Source: Alphaproteobacteria bacterium
GTDB taxonomy: Bacteria > Pseudomonadota > Alphaproteobacteria > Bin65
DNA: 64,000 bases
Direction: 5' to 3'
Assembly (NCBI GenBank): GCA_022819985.1
Contig: JAJEGH010000027.1
Span: 98,491 to 162,490 of the forward strand
Of the stretch, positions 43,323 through 52,735 are shown piece by piece; position 1 is the first letter of the stretch, and each line of letters starts with the position of its first letter. The position numbers and the translations under genes are program-made. A model generated the notes under the pieces. That model saw only the letters and a program-made list of their open reading frames with translations, did not search any database and had not been told where the DNA came from.

Positions 43323-43895
43323 ATGAAAGCACGCACGCTGGCCGCCGTCCTCGCCGCCGCCATCGCCCTTTCGGCAACGGCGAGCCGGGCCGCCGAATAC
43401 CGGATCGACCCGGCCCACAGCTTCGTCCAGTTCAGGATCAGCCATCTCGGCTTTTCCTGGATGGTCGGCGTTTTCGACAGGATTTCCGGCAGCTTCGCTT
43501 TCGATCCGGCGGCCGGGCCGGCCGGCCAGAAGATTTCGGTCGAGATCGACACCGCCAGCGTCGACACCGGCCATGCCGAGCGAGACAAACATCTGCGCTC
43601 TCCCGACTTCCTGAATGTCCGGAAATTTCCGAAAGCGACCTTCGTGAGCACCGGCTTCGAGGGCGACGCCAGGGGCGGCACGATGAAGGGGAACCTGACA
43701 CTGTTGGGCGTCACCCGGCCGATCGCCATCGCGGTGAAGAAGACCGGCGAAGGCAGCGACCCCTGGGGCGGCTACCGGGCCGGCTTCGAGGGCACGGCGA
43801 CCCTGTCCCGCAAGACGTTCGGCGCCGGCATGAACCTGGGTCCGGCGTCCGATACCATGCACTTCTTCCTTTCGGTCGAGGGCATCCGGAATTAG
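43323..43895 (+). CDS. YceI-family periplasmic lipid-binding-like protein
   Basis: This 190-residue protein has a Sec signal (MKARTLAAVLAAAIALSATA, cleavage near SRA-AEYRI) and the YceI fold: YRIDPAHSFVQFRISHLG, the region DTGHAERDKHLRSPDFLNV, and KFPKATFVST. The family binds polyisoprenoids in the periplasm. I chose the ATG at 43323 over an upstream frame start because the signal peptide begins there and a GGAG precedes it. It is 35 bases upstream of the cytochrome b561 gene, a frequent pairing. Confidence 0.92.
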   Translation: MKARTLAAVLAAAIALSATASRAAEYRIDPAHSFVQFRISHLGFSWMVGVFDRISGSFAFDPAAGPAGQKISVEIDTASVDTGHAERDKHLRSPDFLNVRKFPKATFVSTGFEGDARGGTMKGNLTLLGVTRPIAIAVKKTGEGSDPWGGYRAGFEGTATLSRKTFGAGMNLGPASDTMHFFLSVEGIRN

Positions 43896-43930
43896 GAAAT
43901 GCCGGCAGCCCGGCGCGCAGGCAGACCGCA

Positions 43931-44497
43931 ATGTGGCGGAACGGCAGGGACCGGTACGGCCTCGTCTCGATAAGCTTCCACTGGACCCTTGCCCTGGCCT
44001 TCGTCGGGCTTTTCGGGCTCGGGATATGGATGGTCGGGCTGAGCTACTACGATCCCTGGTACAACGCTTCCCTCGCCCTCCATAAGGCGATCGGGATCGT
44101 CGCCCTGGCGCTCGCCCTGGCGAAATTCGGCTGGCGGTTCGCCGATCCCAAACCCGCCCTGGCAGCGGACCTGAAGCCGCACGAACGGGCCGGCGCCACG
44201 GCCATGCACGGGCTCCTCAACGCGCTCATCGTCCTCGTGCCGGCGACCGGCTACGTCATCTCGACATCCGAAGGCGCCGGCATAGACATGTTCGGCCTGT
44301 TCGAAGTGCCGGCGATTCTGGCGACATCCGAAGGGCTCCGCGATCTCGCCATCGACCTGCATTACTATCTGGCCTACGGCGGCATCGCGCTGGCCGCCGG
44401 TCATGCCGGCATGGCGCTCAAACACCATTTCATCGACCGGGGATCGACCCTGAAGCGCATGCTGAACCCGCGCGCGCATTCCGGGCGGCGCAGTTGA
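43931..44497 (+). CDS. Cytochrome b561 family membrane protein
   Basis: This 188-residue protein has four predicted membrane helices and the family start DRYGLVSISFHWTLALAF with a haem His. Further His ligands are in SLALHKAIG, AMHGLLNALIVL and AAGHAGMALKHHF. It is an inner-membrane di-haem electron carrier, probably oxidising quinol or exchanging electrons with superoxide. It follows the YceI gene directly and converges with the pccB region. Confidence 0.92.
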   Translation: MWRNGRDRYGLVSISFHWTLALAFVGLFGLGIWMVGLSYYDPWYNASLALHKAIGIVALALALAKFGWRFADPKPALAADLKPHERAGATAMHGLLNALIVLVPATGYVISTSEGAGIDMFGLFEVPAILATSEGLRDLAIDLHYYLAYGGIALAAGHAGMALKHHFIDRGSTLKRMLNPRAHSGRRS

Positions 44498-44536
44498 CGG
44501 CGCCTCAGGCCCGGTTACTCGGATAGCGCTGCCCGG

Positions 44537-44734
44537 CTACCCTTGTCCGACGCCGGACCGGCGACCTGTCGCCTCGGCGACCGGCAGATCGAAATCGACC
44601 GCTTTGCTTTCGATGCGGAGCCGCGGCGGGTCGAAGTCGATATCGGCCAATCCCGGCATCGACAAGGCGTCCAGCAAGCTGCGGCGCTTCTTTTTCGGCC
44701 GCTCTACAGCGGTATGTTTGCGTGTTTCTTCCAC
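44537..44734 (-). CDS. Possible small protein overlapping the pccB 3' end
   Basis: A 65-residue frame starts at a GTG inside the last codons of pccB (overlap 31 bases) and runs to 44537. It reads basic at first ([13 protein letters not shown]), then acidic and non-repetitive ([12 protein letters not shown]). I do not recognise a family. It could be a translationally coupled small protein or chance; high GC makes open frames common here. Confidence 0.3.
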   Translation of the reverse strand: MEETRKHTAVERPKKKRRSLLDALSMPGLADIDFDPPRLRIESKAVDFDLPVAEATGRRSGVGQG

Positions 44735-46236
44735 GGGTTTTCCAGCTTCTTGTTGCGCAGCAGGTCGAGCGAGCGGCAGATCCGGCGGCGCGTGCTGCGC
44801 GGCATGATTACGTCGTCGATGAAGCCGCGGCGCCCGGCGATGAAGGGATTGGCGAACTTGCGGCGGTATTCCTCGGTCCGCGCCTCGATCTTTTCGTCGT
44901 CGTCCCGGTCCTCCCGGAAGATGATCTCCACCGCGCCCTTCGGCCCCATCACGGCGATCTCGGCCTGCGGCCAGGCATAGTTGACATCGCCGCGCAGATG
45001 TTTCGAGGCCATGACGTCGTAGGCGCCGCCATAGGCCTTGCGCGTGATGACCGTCACCTTCGGCACCGTCGCTTCGGCATAGGCGAACAGCAGCTTCGCG
45101 CCGTGCTTGATGATGCCGCCATATTCCTGCGCCGTGCCGGGCAGGAAGCCAGGTACGTCCACGAAGGTGACGATCGGGATGTTGAAACAGTCGCAGAAGC
45201 GCACGAAGCGCGCCGCCTTGCGCGAAGAGGCGATGTCCAGGCAGCCGGCCAGCACCATCGGCTGGTTGGCGACGAAGCCGACGGTGCGGCCCGCCATGCG
45301 GCCGAAGCCGATGACGATATTGGCGGCATGGTCGGGCTGGAGCTCGAAGAAGTCGCCGTCGTCGGCGACCTTCAGAATCAACTCCTTGATGTCGTAGGGC
45401 TTGTTCGGATTGTCCGGCACCAGCGTATCGAGCGACGGTTCGGGCCGGTCCGCCGGATCCTCCCAGTCGCGCTGCGGCGGTTCTTCCCGGTTCGAGGGCG
45501 GCAGGAAATCGACAAAGCGGCGCAGCTGCAACAGGGCCTCGATATCGTTCTCGAAGGCCTTGTCCGACACGCCGGACTTCGAGGAATGGGTAATCGCCCC
45601 GCCCAGTTCCTCGGCCGTCACCTCCTCGTGGGTAACGGTCTTCACGACCTCCGGCCCGGTGACGAACATGTAGGAACTGTCTTCGACCATGAATATGAAA
45701 TCGGTCATGGCCGGCGAATAGACCGCGCCGCCCGCGCACGGCCCCATGACGCAGGAAATCTGTGGAATCACCCCGGACGCCATGACGTTGCGCTGGAACA
45801 CCTCGGCATAGCCAGCGAGCGACGCGACGCCTTCCTGAATGCGCGCGCCGCCGGAATCGTTCAGGCCGATGACCGGCGCACCAACCTTCATCGCCTGGTC
45901 CATGATCTTGCAGATTTTCTCGGCATGGGCCTCCGAGAGCGATCCGCCGAACACGGTGAAATCCTGGCTGAAAACGAAGACGACCCGGCCGTTGATCCGG
46001 CCCCAGCCGGTCACCACGCCGTCGCTCGGCACCCGCTGTTCCTCCATGCCGAAGTCGGCGCAGCGATGCTCGACGAACATGTCGTATTCTTCGAAACTGT
46101 CCGGGTCGAGGAGCACGTCGAGCCGTTCCCGGGCGGTCAGCTTGCCTTTGGCGTGCTGCGCTTCGATCCGCCTCTGCCCGCCGCCGAGCCGGGCCGCCTC
46201 GCGCCGTTTGCCCAGTTCTGCAAGAATTTCCTGCAT
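44704..46236 (-). CDS. pccB: Propionyl-CoA carboxylase beta subunit
   Basis: This 510-residue carboxyltransferase subunit has both crotonase-like halves. The N-terminal half shows [16 protein letters not shown] and [14 protein letters not shown]; the C-terminal half shows [24 protein letters not shown] and [16 protein letters not shown]. The acyl-CoA carbonyl is held by Gly-Gly pairs seen in these motifs. The ATG at 46236 has a GGGGAGG site; codons further upstream are not family-like. The hexameric complex with PccA feeds propionate, odd-chain fatty acids and branched amino acids into the TCA cycle. Confidence 0.95.
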   Translation of the reverse strand: MQEILAELGKRREAARLGGGQRRIEAQHAKGKLTARERLDVLLDPDSFEEYDMFVEHRCADFGMEEQRVPSDGVVTGWGRINGRVVFVFSQDFTVFGGSLSEAHAEKICKIMDQAMKVGAPVIGLNDSGGARIQEGVASLAGYAEVFQRNVMASGVIPQISCVMGPCAGGAVYSPAMTDFIFMVEDSSYMFVTGPEVVKTVTHEEVTAEELGGAITHSSKSGVSDKAFENDIEALLQLRRFVDFLPPSNREEPPQRDWEDPADRPEPSLDTLVPDNPNKPYDIKELILKVADDGDFFELQPDHAANIVIGFGRMAGRTVGFVANQPMVLAGCLDIASSRKAARFVRFCDCFNIPIVTFVDVPGFLPGTAQEYGGIIKHGAKLLFAYAEATVPKVTVITRKAYGGAYDVMASKHLRGDVNYAWPQAEIAVMGPKGAVEIIFREDRDDDEKIEARTEEYRRKFANPFIAGRRGFIDDVIMPRSTRRRICRSLDLLRNKKLENPWKKHANIPL

Positions 46237-46307
46237 GCCTGCCTCCCCGGCCACTTCTGCCTGAACCCGTAGCCGGATTACCACCCTGCCCGGATCGTGA
46301 CCAGTGG

Positions 46308-47027
46308 CTACGGCCGGCGCGACGTGCAGGTTCCCGCGCGGAGCAGCGCCGCAAACCGGTATGCCAGTGCAATATCGTCCCGGCCCTGCGACAGGCGCGC
46401 TTCGGCCTCCGCGTCCGCGCCCCAGCGTTCGCTCTGGTAAAGGTCGTCCAGAAAGGCGGCCTCGGTGGCATGGCCGGCTTCGATATCGCCTTCGACGACG
46501 GCCAGGCCGATCGCGATGGAGCCGGCGCTCGTCGTCGCGAGATGCAGCGCAGTCAATGAGAAATCGTTACAGGCGCCGACGACCCGTTCCAGGCGCGCCA
46601 TCGAACGCGGCTCCTGAGGCTGCGGGAGCATGCCGCCGACGACCCGCAGGGCGACGCCATGCCGGCTTTGCAGCCGTTCCAGCAGGGGCTGCCACACCGC
46701 CTCCTGCCGGTCGGCCAGCATGCCGGGCCGGTCGGCGCGGTGGCACAGCAGGTCGGTCTCGCCGTAGCGCACCAGTTCGGCGACGGTTTCCCGACGCGCG
46801 TCCCGCATCCGGTCGATTGCCGTGTTGGCGAGTTGGGTGAGCGGCATCGACCGGGGATCGACCGTCTTGCCTTGCGCGTTCCATTCTTCGCACAACGCCT
46901 CAGCGAGCGCCCCGGAGGGCACGCGCAGCGCGGCGCGGGCGGGCGTCCGGACCGGCCGGCCGTCCAGCAACACCCCGAATCCGTCGACCGATTTCTCGAC
47001 GGTCGCCGTCTTGTAAAACCGTTTCAT
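46308..47027 (-). CDS. ATP12-family F1-ATPase assembly chaperone
   Basis: This 239-residue protein matches the ATP12 chaperone family, which helps insert the alpha subunit into F1-ATPase. Family phrases are [45 protein letters not shown] (described in parts) and DTDLLCHR-like [10 protein letters not shown]. The family is restricted to alphaproteobacteria and mitochondria, so it is a good taxonomic marker. Its ATG overlaps the rluC stop (ATGA), implying coupling to that gene. Confidence 0.92.
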   Translation of the reverse strand: MKRFYKTATVEKSVDGFGVLLDGRPVRTPARAALRVPSGALAEALCEEWNAQGKTVDPRSMPLTQLANTAIDRMRDARRETVAELVRYGETDLLCHRADRPGMLADRQEAVWQPLLERLQSRHGVALRVVGGMLPQPQEPRSMARLERVVGACNDFSLTALHLATTSAGSIAIGLAVVEGDIEAGHATEAAFLDDLYQSERWGADAEAEARLSQGRDDIALAYRFAALLRAGTCTSRRP

Positions 47028-48046
47028 TTGCGCAGGATGCCGAATTCGAACGGGTCGGTATCGGCGTTCGGATCGAAGCCTATCGTATCGAAGGTCTCGG
47101 CCATATGGGGCGGCAATTCAGCTTCGGCATCGATCCACCCGCCGGCCGGGTGGGGGGCGATCAGCCGCCGCGCATGCAAATGAACCCGCTTCGGCAGGCC
47201 GGCAACAAAGGCACCACGACCTCCATACTTGCCGTCGCCCAAAATCGGCGTGCCGAGCGCGCGGCAATGCGCGCGCAACTGGTGGGTCCGGCCGGTGAGC
47301 GGCAGGAGCGCCAGCCAGCTCACCTCGTCGGCGGCATGGTCGACGACGGCAAATCGCGTCCGGGCACTACGGGCATCTTCCGCCTTCCCTCCGGCCTCGG
47401 GGTCCTCCGCAACGACCGCTCGCTCTGCGCCGGAGCCGCCACGCTTGGCAAGCGCCAGGTCGACGAGGCCGCGCCGCCGGGCCGGTGCGCCGGCGACGAC
47501 CGCCCAGTAGAGCTTGCGCACCTCCCGGCTGCGGAATGCTGCGGTCAGCGCCGCCGCAGCCTGCCGGGTCAATGCGATCGCCAGGACGCCGCTCGTATCC
47601 TTGTCCAGCCGGTGTACCAGGCGCGGCGGTTCCCCGGCGCCGGCCAGATGAGGCAGCATGGCGTCGAGATGGCGGGTCTGGCCGGTGCCGCCCTGTACGG
47701 GTAATCCCGCCGGCTTGTTCAGGATCAGAACGGCATCGTCCCGGTACAGAACGATCGAGTCGAGAAACGCTTGGTCTTCCCGCGCCGAGCCGGCGGACCG
47801 CCCGGCATGGTTTCGGCCCCGGGCCTCCGGTGCCTGCATCGCCGGCTCGAGTGGCGGGACCCGGATCGTGTCGCCCGGAGAGAGCCGGTGCCCGGCCCTG
47901 ACCCGCTTGCCGTCGACCCGGATCTGGCCGGTGCGCAGCAGCTTTTCCAGCCGGCCGTGGGCCAAGGCGGGAAAACGCTCGGCAAACCAGCGGTCGAGGC
48001 GCCGCCCGCCATCCCGTTCGGCCACGATGTGCCGGGTGACTGCCAT
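47024..48046 (-). CDS. rluC: RluA-family 23S rRNA pseudouridine synthase, RluC-like
   Basis: This 340-residue enzyme has an N-terminal S4 RNA-binding domain (RRLDRWFAERFP, LLRTGQIRVDGKRV) and a catalytic domain with HRLDKDTSG (145-153; catalytic D148). It isomerises uridines in 23S rRNA; RluC targets several sites, but RluD-type specificity cannot be excluded. It lies 17 bases after rarA and overlaps the ATP12 chaperone gene. Confidence 0.9.
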   Translation of the reverse strand: MAVTRHIVAERDGGRRLDRWFAERFPALAHGRLEKLLRTGQIRVDGKRVRAGHRLSPGDTIRVPPLEPAMQAPEARGRNHAGRSAGSAREDQAFLDSIVLYRDDAVLILNKPAGLPVQGGTGQTRHLDAMLPHLAGAGEPPRLVHRLDKDTSGVLAIALTRQAAAALTAAFRSREVRKLYWAVVAGAPARRRGLVDLALAKRGGSGAERAVVAEDPEAGGKAEDARSARTRFAVVDHAADEVSWLALLPLTGRTHQLRAHCRALGTPILGDGKYGGRGAFVAGLPKRVHLHARRLIAPHPAGGWIDAEAELPPHMAETFDTIGFDPNADTDPFEFGILRK

Positions 48047-48063
48047 CGGGCTTCAGGCGGAAA

Positions 48064-49413
48064 TCATGGATCGGCGTCCCCGTGGTCCGTCCCGCCATCC
48101 TGCGTCCGGCGCTCGCGCAGGCGCGCCCAATAGTCGAGCCGCTTGCGGATATCGCGCTCGAAGCCGCGCTCTACAGGACGGTAGAAAACCTCCCGCGCCA
48201 TACCGTCCGGGAAATAGTTCTGGCCGGAAAAGCCGTCCTCCGCCTCATGGTCGTAGGCATAACCGGCGCCATAGCCCAGATCCTTCATCAGGCGGGTCGG
48301 CGCATTGAGAATATGCTTCGGCGGCGCGAGCGAGCCGGTCCGGCGGGCACTCTCCATTGCCGCGCCGAGGGCCTTGTAGGCCGCATTCGATTTCGGCGCG
48401 GTTGCCAGATAGACGACCAGCTGGGCGAGCGCCAGTTCGCCCTCCGGCGAACCGATCCGCTCGAAGGCCTGCCAGGCGGCAATGGCCTGGGTCAGCGCGT
48501 TCGGGTCGGCCAAGCCGACATCCTCCACGGCAAAACGGGTCAGCCGCCGGGCGATATAGTGCGGGTCTTCGCCGCCGGCGAGCATCCGGGCGAGCCAGTA
48601 GAGGCCGGCGTCGCAGTCCGAGCCGCGCAGGCTCTTGTGCAGCGCGCTGATCAGATTGTAGTGGCTTTCCTGGCCCTTGTCGTAGAGCGGTGCGCGGCGT
48701 TGGACCAGCGCCGCCAAGGCCGCCGTATCGACCTCCCCGGCTACGTTCGCAGCCCAAACGGTTTCGGCAAGATTGAGGAGGTAGCGCCCGTCGCCGTCGG
48801 CCATCGCCTTGAGCGCGTTGCGCGCCTCGGCGGTCAGGCCGAGCGGTCGCTTTTCCAGAGTCTCGGCGCGCTTCAGCAGGGCGTCCAGCGCCGCATCGTC
48901 GAGCCGGTTCAACACCAGCACCCGGCACCGCGACAGCAGCGCCGGATTGAGTTCGAAGGACGGGTTTTCCGTCGTAGCCCCGACCAGGATGACCGTGCCG
49001 TCCTCCACGACCGGCAGGAAGGCATCCTGCTGCGCGCGGTTGAAGCGGTGGATTTCGTCGACGAACAGCAGGGTGCCCTGCCCGCCGGCCCGGCGGCTGC
49101 GGGCGGCATCGAAGATTTTGCGCAACTCGGCAACGCCGGAAAATACGGCGGAGACGGGTTCGAAATGGAGCGCGGTGCGGTCGGCGGCCAACCTCGCTAT
49201 GGTCGTCTTTCCCGTGCCGGGCGGCCCCCACAGGACATGCGATACGAGGGCATCGGCCGCCAGCATCCGGTCGATCGGGGCTTCGGGTCCGATGAGATGA
49301 TCCTGCCCGACGACGTCTTCCAGCCGCTCCGGCCGCAGCCGGTCGGCCAGCGGTCGGGGCGCATGACTCTCGAACAGTCCAGGGGCGTTCTGCGGCGTTG
49401 CGCTGAGCGCCAT
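48064..49413 (-). CDS. rarA: Replication-associated AAA+ ATPase RarA (MgsA)
   Basis: This 449-residue clamp-loader-like ATPase acts at stalled replication forks. It has Walker A GPPGTGKT (63-70), Walker B LLFVDE (115-120), the sensor region ATTENPSFELN and a C-terminal tetramerisation/MgsA domain (RRLTRFAVEDVGLADP and GQNYFPDGM). I chose the ATG at 49413, which gives the family N-terminus LFESHAPRPLADRLRP. It follows rplQ at 82 bases on the same strand, with no terminator visible between. Confidence 0.93.
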   Translation of the reverse strand: MALSATPQNAPGLFESHAPRPLADRLRPERLEDVVGQDHLIGPEAPIDRMLAADALVSHVLWGPPGTGKTTIARLAADRTALHFEPVSAVFSGVAELRKIFDAARSRRAGGQGTLLFVDEIHRFNRAQQDAFLPVVEDGTVILVGATTENPSFELNPALLSRCRVLVLNRLDDAALDALLKRAETLEKRPLGLTAEARNALKAMADGDGRYLLNLAETVWAANVAGEVDTAALAALVQRRAPLYDKGQESHYNLISALHKSLRGSDCDAGLYWLARMLAGGEDPHYIARRLTRFAVEDVGLADPNALTQAIAAWQAFERIGSPEGELALAQLVVYLATAPKSNAAYKALGAAMESARRTGSLAPPKHILNAPTRLMKDLGYGAGYAYDHEAEDGFSGQNYFPDGMAREVFYRPVERGFERDIRKRLDYWARLRERRTQDGGTDHGDADP

Positions 49414-49495
49414 CGGCAATCGTCCCAACGAGGCGCCGATATCGCGGTCGGGGAGCGCCGTCAGGCCGCGCCCCGGCGGAGATTCGGCCCGGAGC

Positions 49496-49921
49496 CTAGC
49501 TCTCCTCCGCCTCCACCGTCTCGGTGTCCTGCGCCGGGCCGCTGTCCCGGCCCCTGGCGTCCGGATCGCGGTCGACCAGTTCGATAACCGCCATCGGCGC
49601 CGAATCGCCATAGCGGAAACCGGCGCGCAGCACCCGGGTATAGCCGCCCCGGCGCGTGGCATAGCGTTCGGCCAGCATGCCGAACAGCTTCTCGGTCAGC
49701 GCCCGGTCCTTCAGAACGGCGAGAGCCTGGCGGCGTGCGTGAAGATCGCCGCGCTTGCCGAGTGTGATCAGCCGGTCGGTGACGCCGCGCAGGTCCTTCG
49801 CCTTGGGCAGGGTCGTCCTGATCTGCTCGTGTTTGATGAGCGCCGCCGCCATATTTGCGAACATGGCCTTGCGGTGACTGCTCGTCCGGTTCAGCTTCCG
49901 GCCGCTCATTCTGTGGCGCAT
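49496..49921 (-). CDS. rplQ: Ribosomal protein L17 (bL17)
   Basis: This 141-residue large-subunit protein near the peptide exit tunnel is recognised by [20 protein letters not shown] and the [19 protein letters not shown] region. An acidic C-terminal tail follows the core (ending TVEAEES), longer than the E. coli protein. It is the last gene of the rpsM-rpsK-rpoA-rplQ group. Confidence 0.96.
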   Translation of the reverse strand: MRHRMSGRKLNRTSSHRKAMFANMAAALIKHEQIRTTLPKAKDLRGVTDRLITLGKRGDLHARRQALAVLKDRALTEKLFGMLAERYATRRGGYTRVLRAGFRYGDSAPMAVIELVDRDPDARGRDSGPAQDTETVEAEES

Positions 49922-50017
49922 GGCTCCAACTCCCGGGCGGCCTCAGGCGGCCGCATGCGTTCGTTTGCGCCCCCGGCATGCCGAAGGCAGGCGCAGATTG
50001 CCGCTTGGCAATCCGCT

Positions 50018-51040
50018 CTAGTAGGGCTCTTCCAGCTTGCGGGCGAGGTCTTCGATATTCTCCGGCGGCCAGTCCAGGATTTCCATCCCCAGCGCCAGAC
50101 CCATCTGCGACAGCACTTCCTTGATCTCGTTCAGCGACTTGCGGCCGAAGTTCGGCGTACGCAGCATTTCCGTCTCGGTCTTCTGCACCAGATCGCCGAT
50201 ATAGATGATGTTGTCGTTCTTCAGGCAGTTCGCCGAGCGGACCGACAGTTCCAGTTCGTCCACCTTGCGCAGCAGGTTGCGGTTGAACGGCAGGTCGCCT
50301 TCTGTCTCTTCCCGGACGATCTGCTTCGGCTCTTCGAAATTGATGAAAAGCTGCAACTGGTCCTGCAGGATGCGCGCCGCCAGCGCGACCGCGTCTTCCG
50401 GCGACACCGCGCCGTTGGTCTCGACCGAAAGCGACAGCTTGTCGAGATCGGTCACCTGGCCGACCCGTGCGTTCTCGACCTTGTAGGAGACCTTCTTGAC
50501 CGGGCTGAAGATGGCGTCGACCGGTATGAGGCCGATCGGCGAATCCTCGGCCCGATTCTGGACCGCGGGCACATAGCCCTTGCCGCTCTCGACGGTCATT
50601 TCCATGACGACTTCGACCTCCTGGTCGAGATGCATCAGCACATGGTCCGGGTCGAGAATGTCGATGTCGTGAACGCCCTCGATCTGGCTTGCGGTGACCG
50701 CACCGGGGCCCCGGGCGCGTAGCGAGAGGCGGCGTGCCGACGTGCCGTGCATGCGCAGGGCCAGCGCCTTCACGTTCAGCACGATATCGGTGACATCTTC
50801 GAGCACCCCGGGGATCGAGGAAAATTCGTGCAGCACGCCCTCGATCTGGATCGACGTCACCGCCGCGCCTTGCAGCGAGGACAGCAGCACACGGCGCAGA
50901 GCATTGCCCAGGGTCAGCCCGAAGCCGCGCTCCAGCGGCTGAACGACGATGGTCGCCCGGCGGTCGGGGTCGCTGCCGTATTCGGTCGCCAGGCCGTTCG
51001 GCTTGATGATGTCGGTCCAGTTTTTCTGTTGTACGTTCAT
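50018..51040 (-). CDS. rpoA: RNA polymerase alpha subunit
   Basis: This 340-residue alpha subunit has the N-terminal dimerisation domain ([23 protein letters not shown], in parts) and the C-terminal DNA- and activator-binding domain ([31 protein letters not shown]). Length is normal for alphaproteobacteria. It sits between rpsK and rplQ, as in most proteobacteria. Confidence 0.97.
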   Translation of the reverse strand: MNVQQKNWTDIIKPNGLATEYGSDPDRRATIVVQPLERGFGLTLGNALRRVLLSSLQGAAVTSIQIEGVLHEFSSIPGVLEDVTDIVLNVKALALRMHGTSARRLSLRARGPGAVTASQIEGVHDIDILDPDHVLMHLDQEVEVVMEMTVESGKGYVPAVQNRAEDSPIGLIPVDAIFSPVKKVSYKVENARVGQVTDLDKLSLSVETNGAVSPEDAVALAARILQDQLQLFINFEEPKQIVREETEGDLPFNRNLLRKVDELELSVRSANCLKNDNIIYIGDLVQKTETEMLRTPNFGRKSLNEIKEVLSQMGLALGMEILDWPPENIEDLARKLEEPY

Positions 51041-51117
51041 ACCCAGTGCCCATAGCTGCCGGTCGCCCGGCGCGTCATTCCTTCAAATCCGCTGCGCCAT
51101 TCCCCGGAGGGGAGCGG

Positions 51118-51510
51118 CTAGACCCGACGGCGCTTGCGCGGCCGGCAGCCGTTGTGCGGAATCGGCGTCACGTCGCGGATCGCCGTAATGTTGAAGCCGA
51201 TCGATTGCAGGGCGCGCAGGGCGGATTCGCGTCCGCCGCCCGGGCCCTTGACCTCGACTTCCAGGGTCTTCATGCCGTGTTCCTGCGCCTTGCGGCCGGC
51301 GTCTTCGGCGGCGATCTGCGCCGCATAGGGCGTCGATTTCCGCGAGCCCTTGAAACCCTGGGACCCTGCCGAAGACCAGGAAATCGCGTTGCCCTGGGCG
51401 TCCGTGATCGTGATCATCGTATTGTTGAACGAGGCGTTCACATGGGCGACGCCCGATGTGATGTTCTTCCGTTCGCGGCGACGTACCCGCCCTGTCGTTG
51501 GACTTGCCAT
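51118..51510 (-). CDS. rpsK: Ribosomal protein S11 (uS11)
   Basis: This 130-residue platform protein of the small subunit is recognised by [20 protein letters not shown] and the C-terminal [19 protein letters not shown] chose the ATG at 51510, which gives the standard length; the open frame continues upstream into the rpsM gap. Confidence 0.97.
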   Translation of the reverse strand: MASPTTGRVRRRERKNITSGVAHVNASFNNTMITITDAQGNAISWSSAGSQGFKGSRKSTPYAAQIAAEDAGRKAQEHGMKTLEVEVKGPGGGRESALRALQSIGFNITAIRDVTPIPHNGCRPRKRRRV

Positions 51511-51612
51511 CCATTGCTCCTGCGTGCGGTCTCCGGCTCGCTCCCGCCTTGCGGCGCGTCGGGGCGCAACCGGGTCGAACAGGCGCACCGCTACCGGCGC
51601 GCCCGAAGATTC

Positions 51613-51981
51613 TTACTTCTTCTTGCCGGCGATCGGCCGCGCCTTGCCCTTGCGGGTGCGCGCGTTGGTGTGGGTGCGCTGGCCGCGAACCGGCAGCCCC
51701 TTGCGGTGCCGCAGGCCGCGATAGCAGCCCAGATCCATCAGACGCTTGACGTTCATTGCCGTCTCGCGGCGCAGGTCGCCCTCGACCTGGAAGGTCCGGT
51801 CGATAGTTTCGCGGATCCGCACGACCTCGTCGTCGGACAGCTGATTGACCCGTTTTTCCGCCGGCAGGCCGACAGCGTCGACAATGCGCCGGGCATGGGT
51901 CGGGCCGATGCCGTGAATGTAGGTCAGGGCGATGACGACCCGTTTTCCGGTCGGGATATTGACACCAGCAATTCGCGCCAA
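51613..51981 (-). CDS. rpsM: Ribosomal protein S13 (uS13)
   Basis: This 122-residue head protein of the small subunit contacts the 50S subunit. [20 protein letters not shown] and [20 protein letters not shown] mark the family. The start is a TTG at 51981 preceded by AAGGAGAG at good spacing; no ATG fits the conserved N-terminus. A promoter at 52112-52139 likely drives it. Confidence 0.95.
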   Translation of the reverse strand: MARIAGVNIPTGKRVVIALTYIHGIGPTHARRIVDAVGLPAEKRVNQLSDDEVVRIRETIDRTFQVEGDLRRETAMNVKRLMDLGCYRGLRHRKGLPVRGQRTHTNARTRKGKARPIAGKKK

Positions 51982-52111
51982 GGTGCGCTCTCCTTCTACC
52001 AAGCGGTTGCCGCTTCGGGATTTTTCCGGTTTCGGAGCCAGGCCGAAACGCATCCGGTGTGCGCAAACGCGAACGGGCCCCGAAAGGGCAATACTCCCCG
52101 GAGCCACGGCG

Positions 52112-52139
52112 AATATAGTCCGCTTCCCCGGCCTGTCAA
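52112..52139 (-). promoter_or_regulatory. Near-consensus sigma-70 promoter for rpsM-rpsK-rpoA-rplQ
   Basis: Reading on the minus strand, TTGACA (52139-52134), a 16-base spacer and TATATT (52117-52112) form a strong promoter. The -35 hexamer contains the adk stop codon. The rpsM start lies about 130 bases downstream, leaving a long leader that could carry autoregulation. Confidence 0.7.
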
Positions 52140-52735
52140 TCTGCCGTCCGCTTCGCCTGAGGGCTATTCTCGAGAATCGCCCCAAGTTGCGTCGTCACGT
52201 CATCGATCTCCGCCATGCCGTCGACTGTCTCCAGACGGCCGGATCTCGCGTAGTAGGGGAGGATCGGCGCGGTCTGTTCCCGATAGACGACGATGCGTTT
52301 CTTCAGGGTCTCGGCATTGTCGTCCGCCCGGGCGCCGGCGCTTTCCTGCGCCCGTCGTTCGATCCGGGCGAACAGCGCGGCCTCGTCCACCCGCATTTCG
52401 ATGATGTGATGGATGTCTATCCGCTTTTCGGACAGGACATCGTCCAGTTTCTCGGCCTGGACGACGGTGCGGGGAAAGCCGTCGAGGATGAAGCCCTTTT
52501 CCCGGATTTCCGCATCCTCGATGCGCTCGACGATGATGCCGACCACCATATCGTCCGGCACGAGATCGCCGCGGTCGAGGATCGCCTTCGCCCTGAGGCC
52601 CGCTTCGGTGCCTGCCGCCGCCGCGGCGCGAAGTATGTCGCCGGTCGACAGGTGAACCATCCCGTACCGCTTCTCCAGGCGCTGGGCCTGGGTGCCCTTG
52701 CCGCAACCGGGCGGACCCATCAGAACGATGTTCAA
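52136..52735 (-). CDS. adk: Adenylate kinase
   Basis: This 199-residue enzyme converts AMP and ATP to two ADP. The P-loop is [10 protein letters not shown] (7-16), followed by the AMP-binding HLSTGDILR and [13 protein letters not shown]. The LID is the short form without four Cys. The start is a TTG whose last bases overlap the secY stop (TTGA), so it is coupled to secY. Confidence 0.96.
   Translation of the reverse strand: MNIVLMGPPGCGKGTQAQRLEKRYGMVHLSTGDILRAAAAAGTEAGLRAKAILDRGDLVPDDMVVGIIVERIEDAEIREKGFILDGFPRTVVQAEKLDDVLSEKRIDIHHIIEMRVDEAALFARIERRAQESAGARADDNAETLKKRIVVYREQTAPILPYYARSGRLETVDGMAEIDDVTTQLGAILENSPQAKRTAD

Noticed and set aside
44704..46236. Acetyl-CoA carboxylase or methylmalonyl-CoA decarboxylase as identity of pccB
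   Set aside because: Length (510 residues), both carboxyltransferase halves in one chain and the PccB-type motifs fit a propionyl-CoA carboxylase beta subunit, with a matching pccA nearby.
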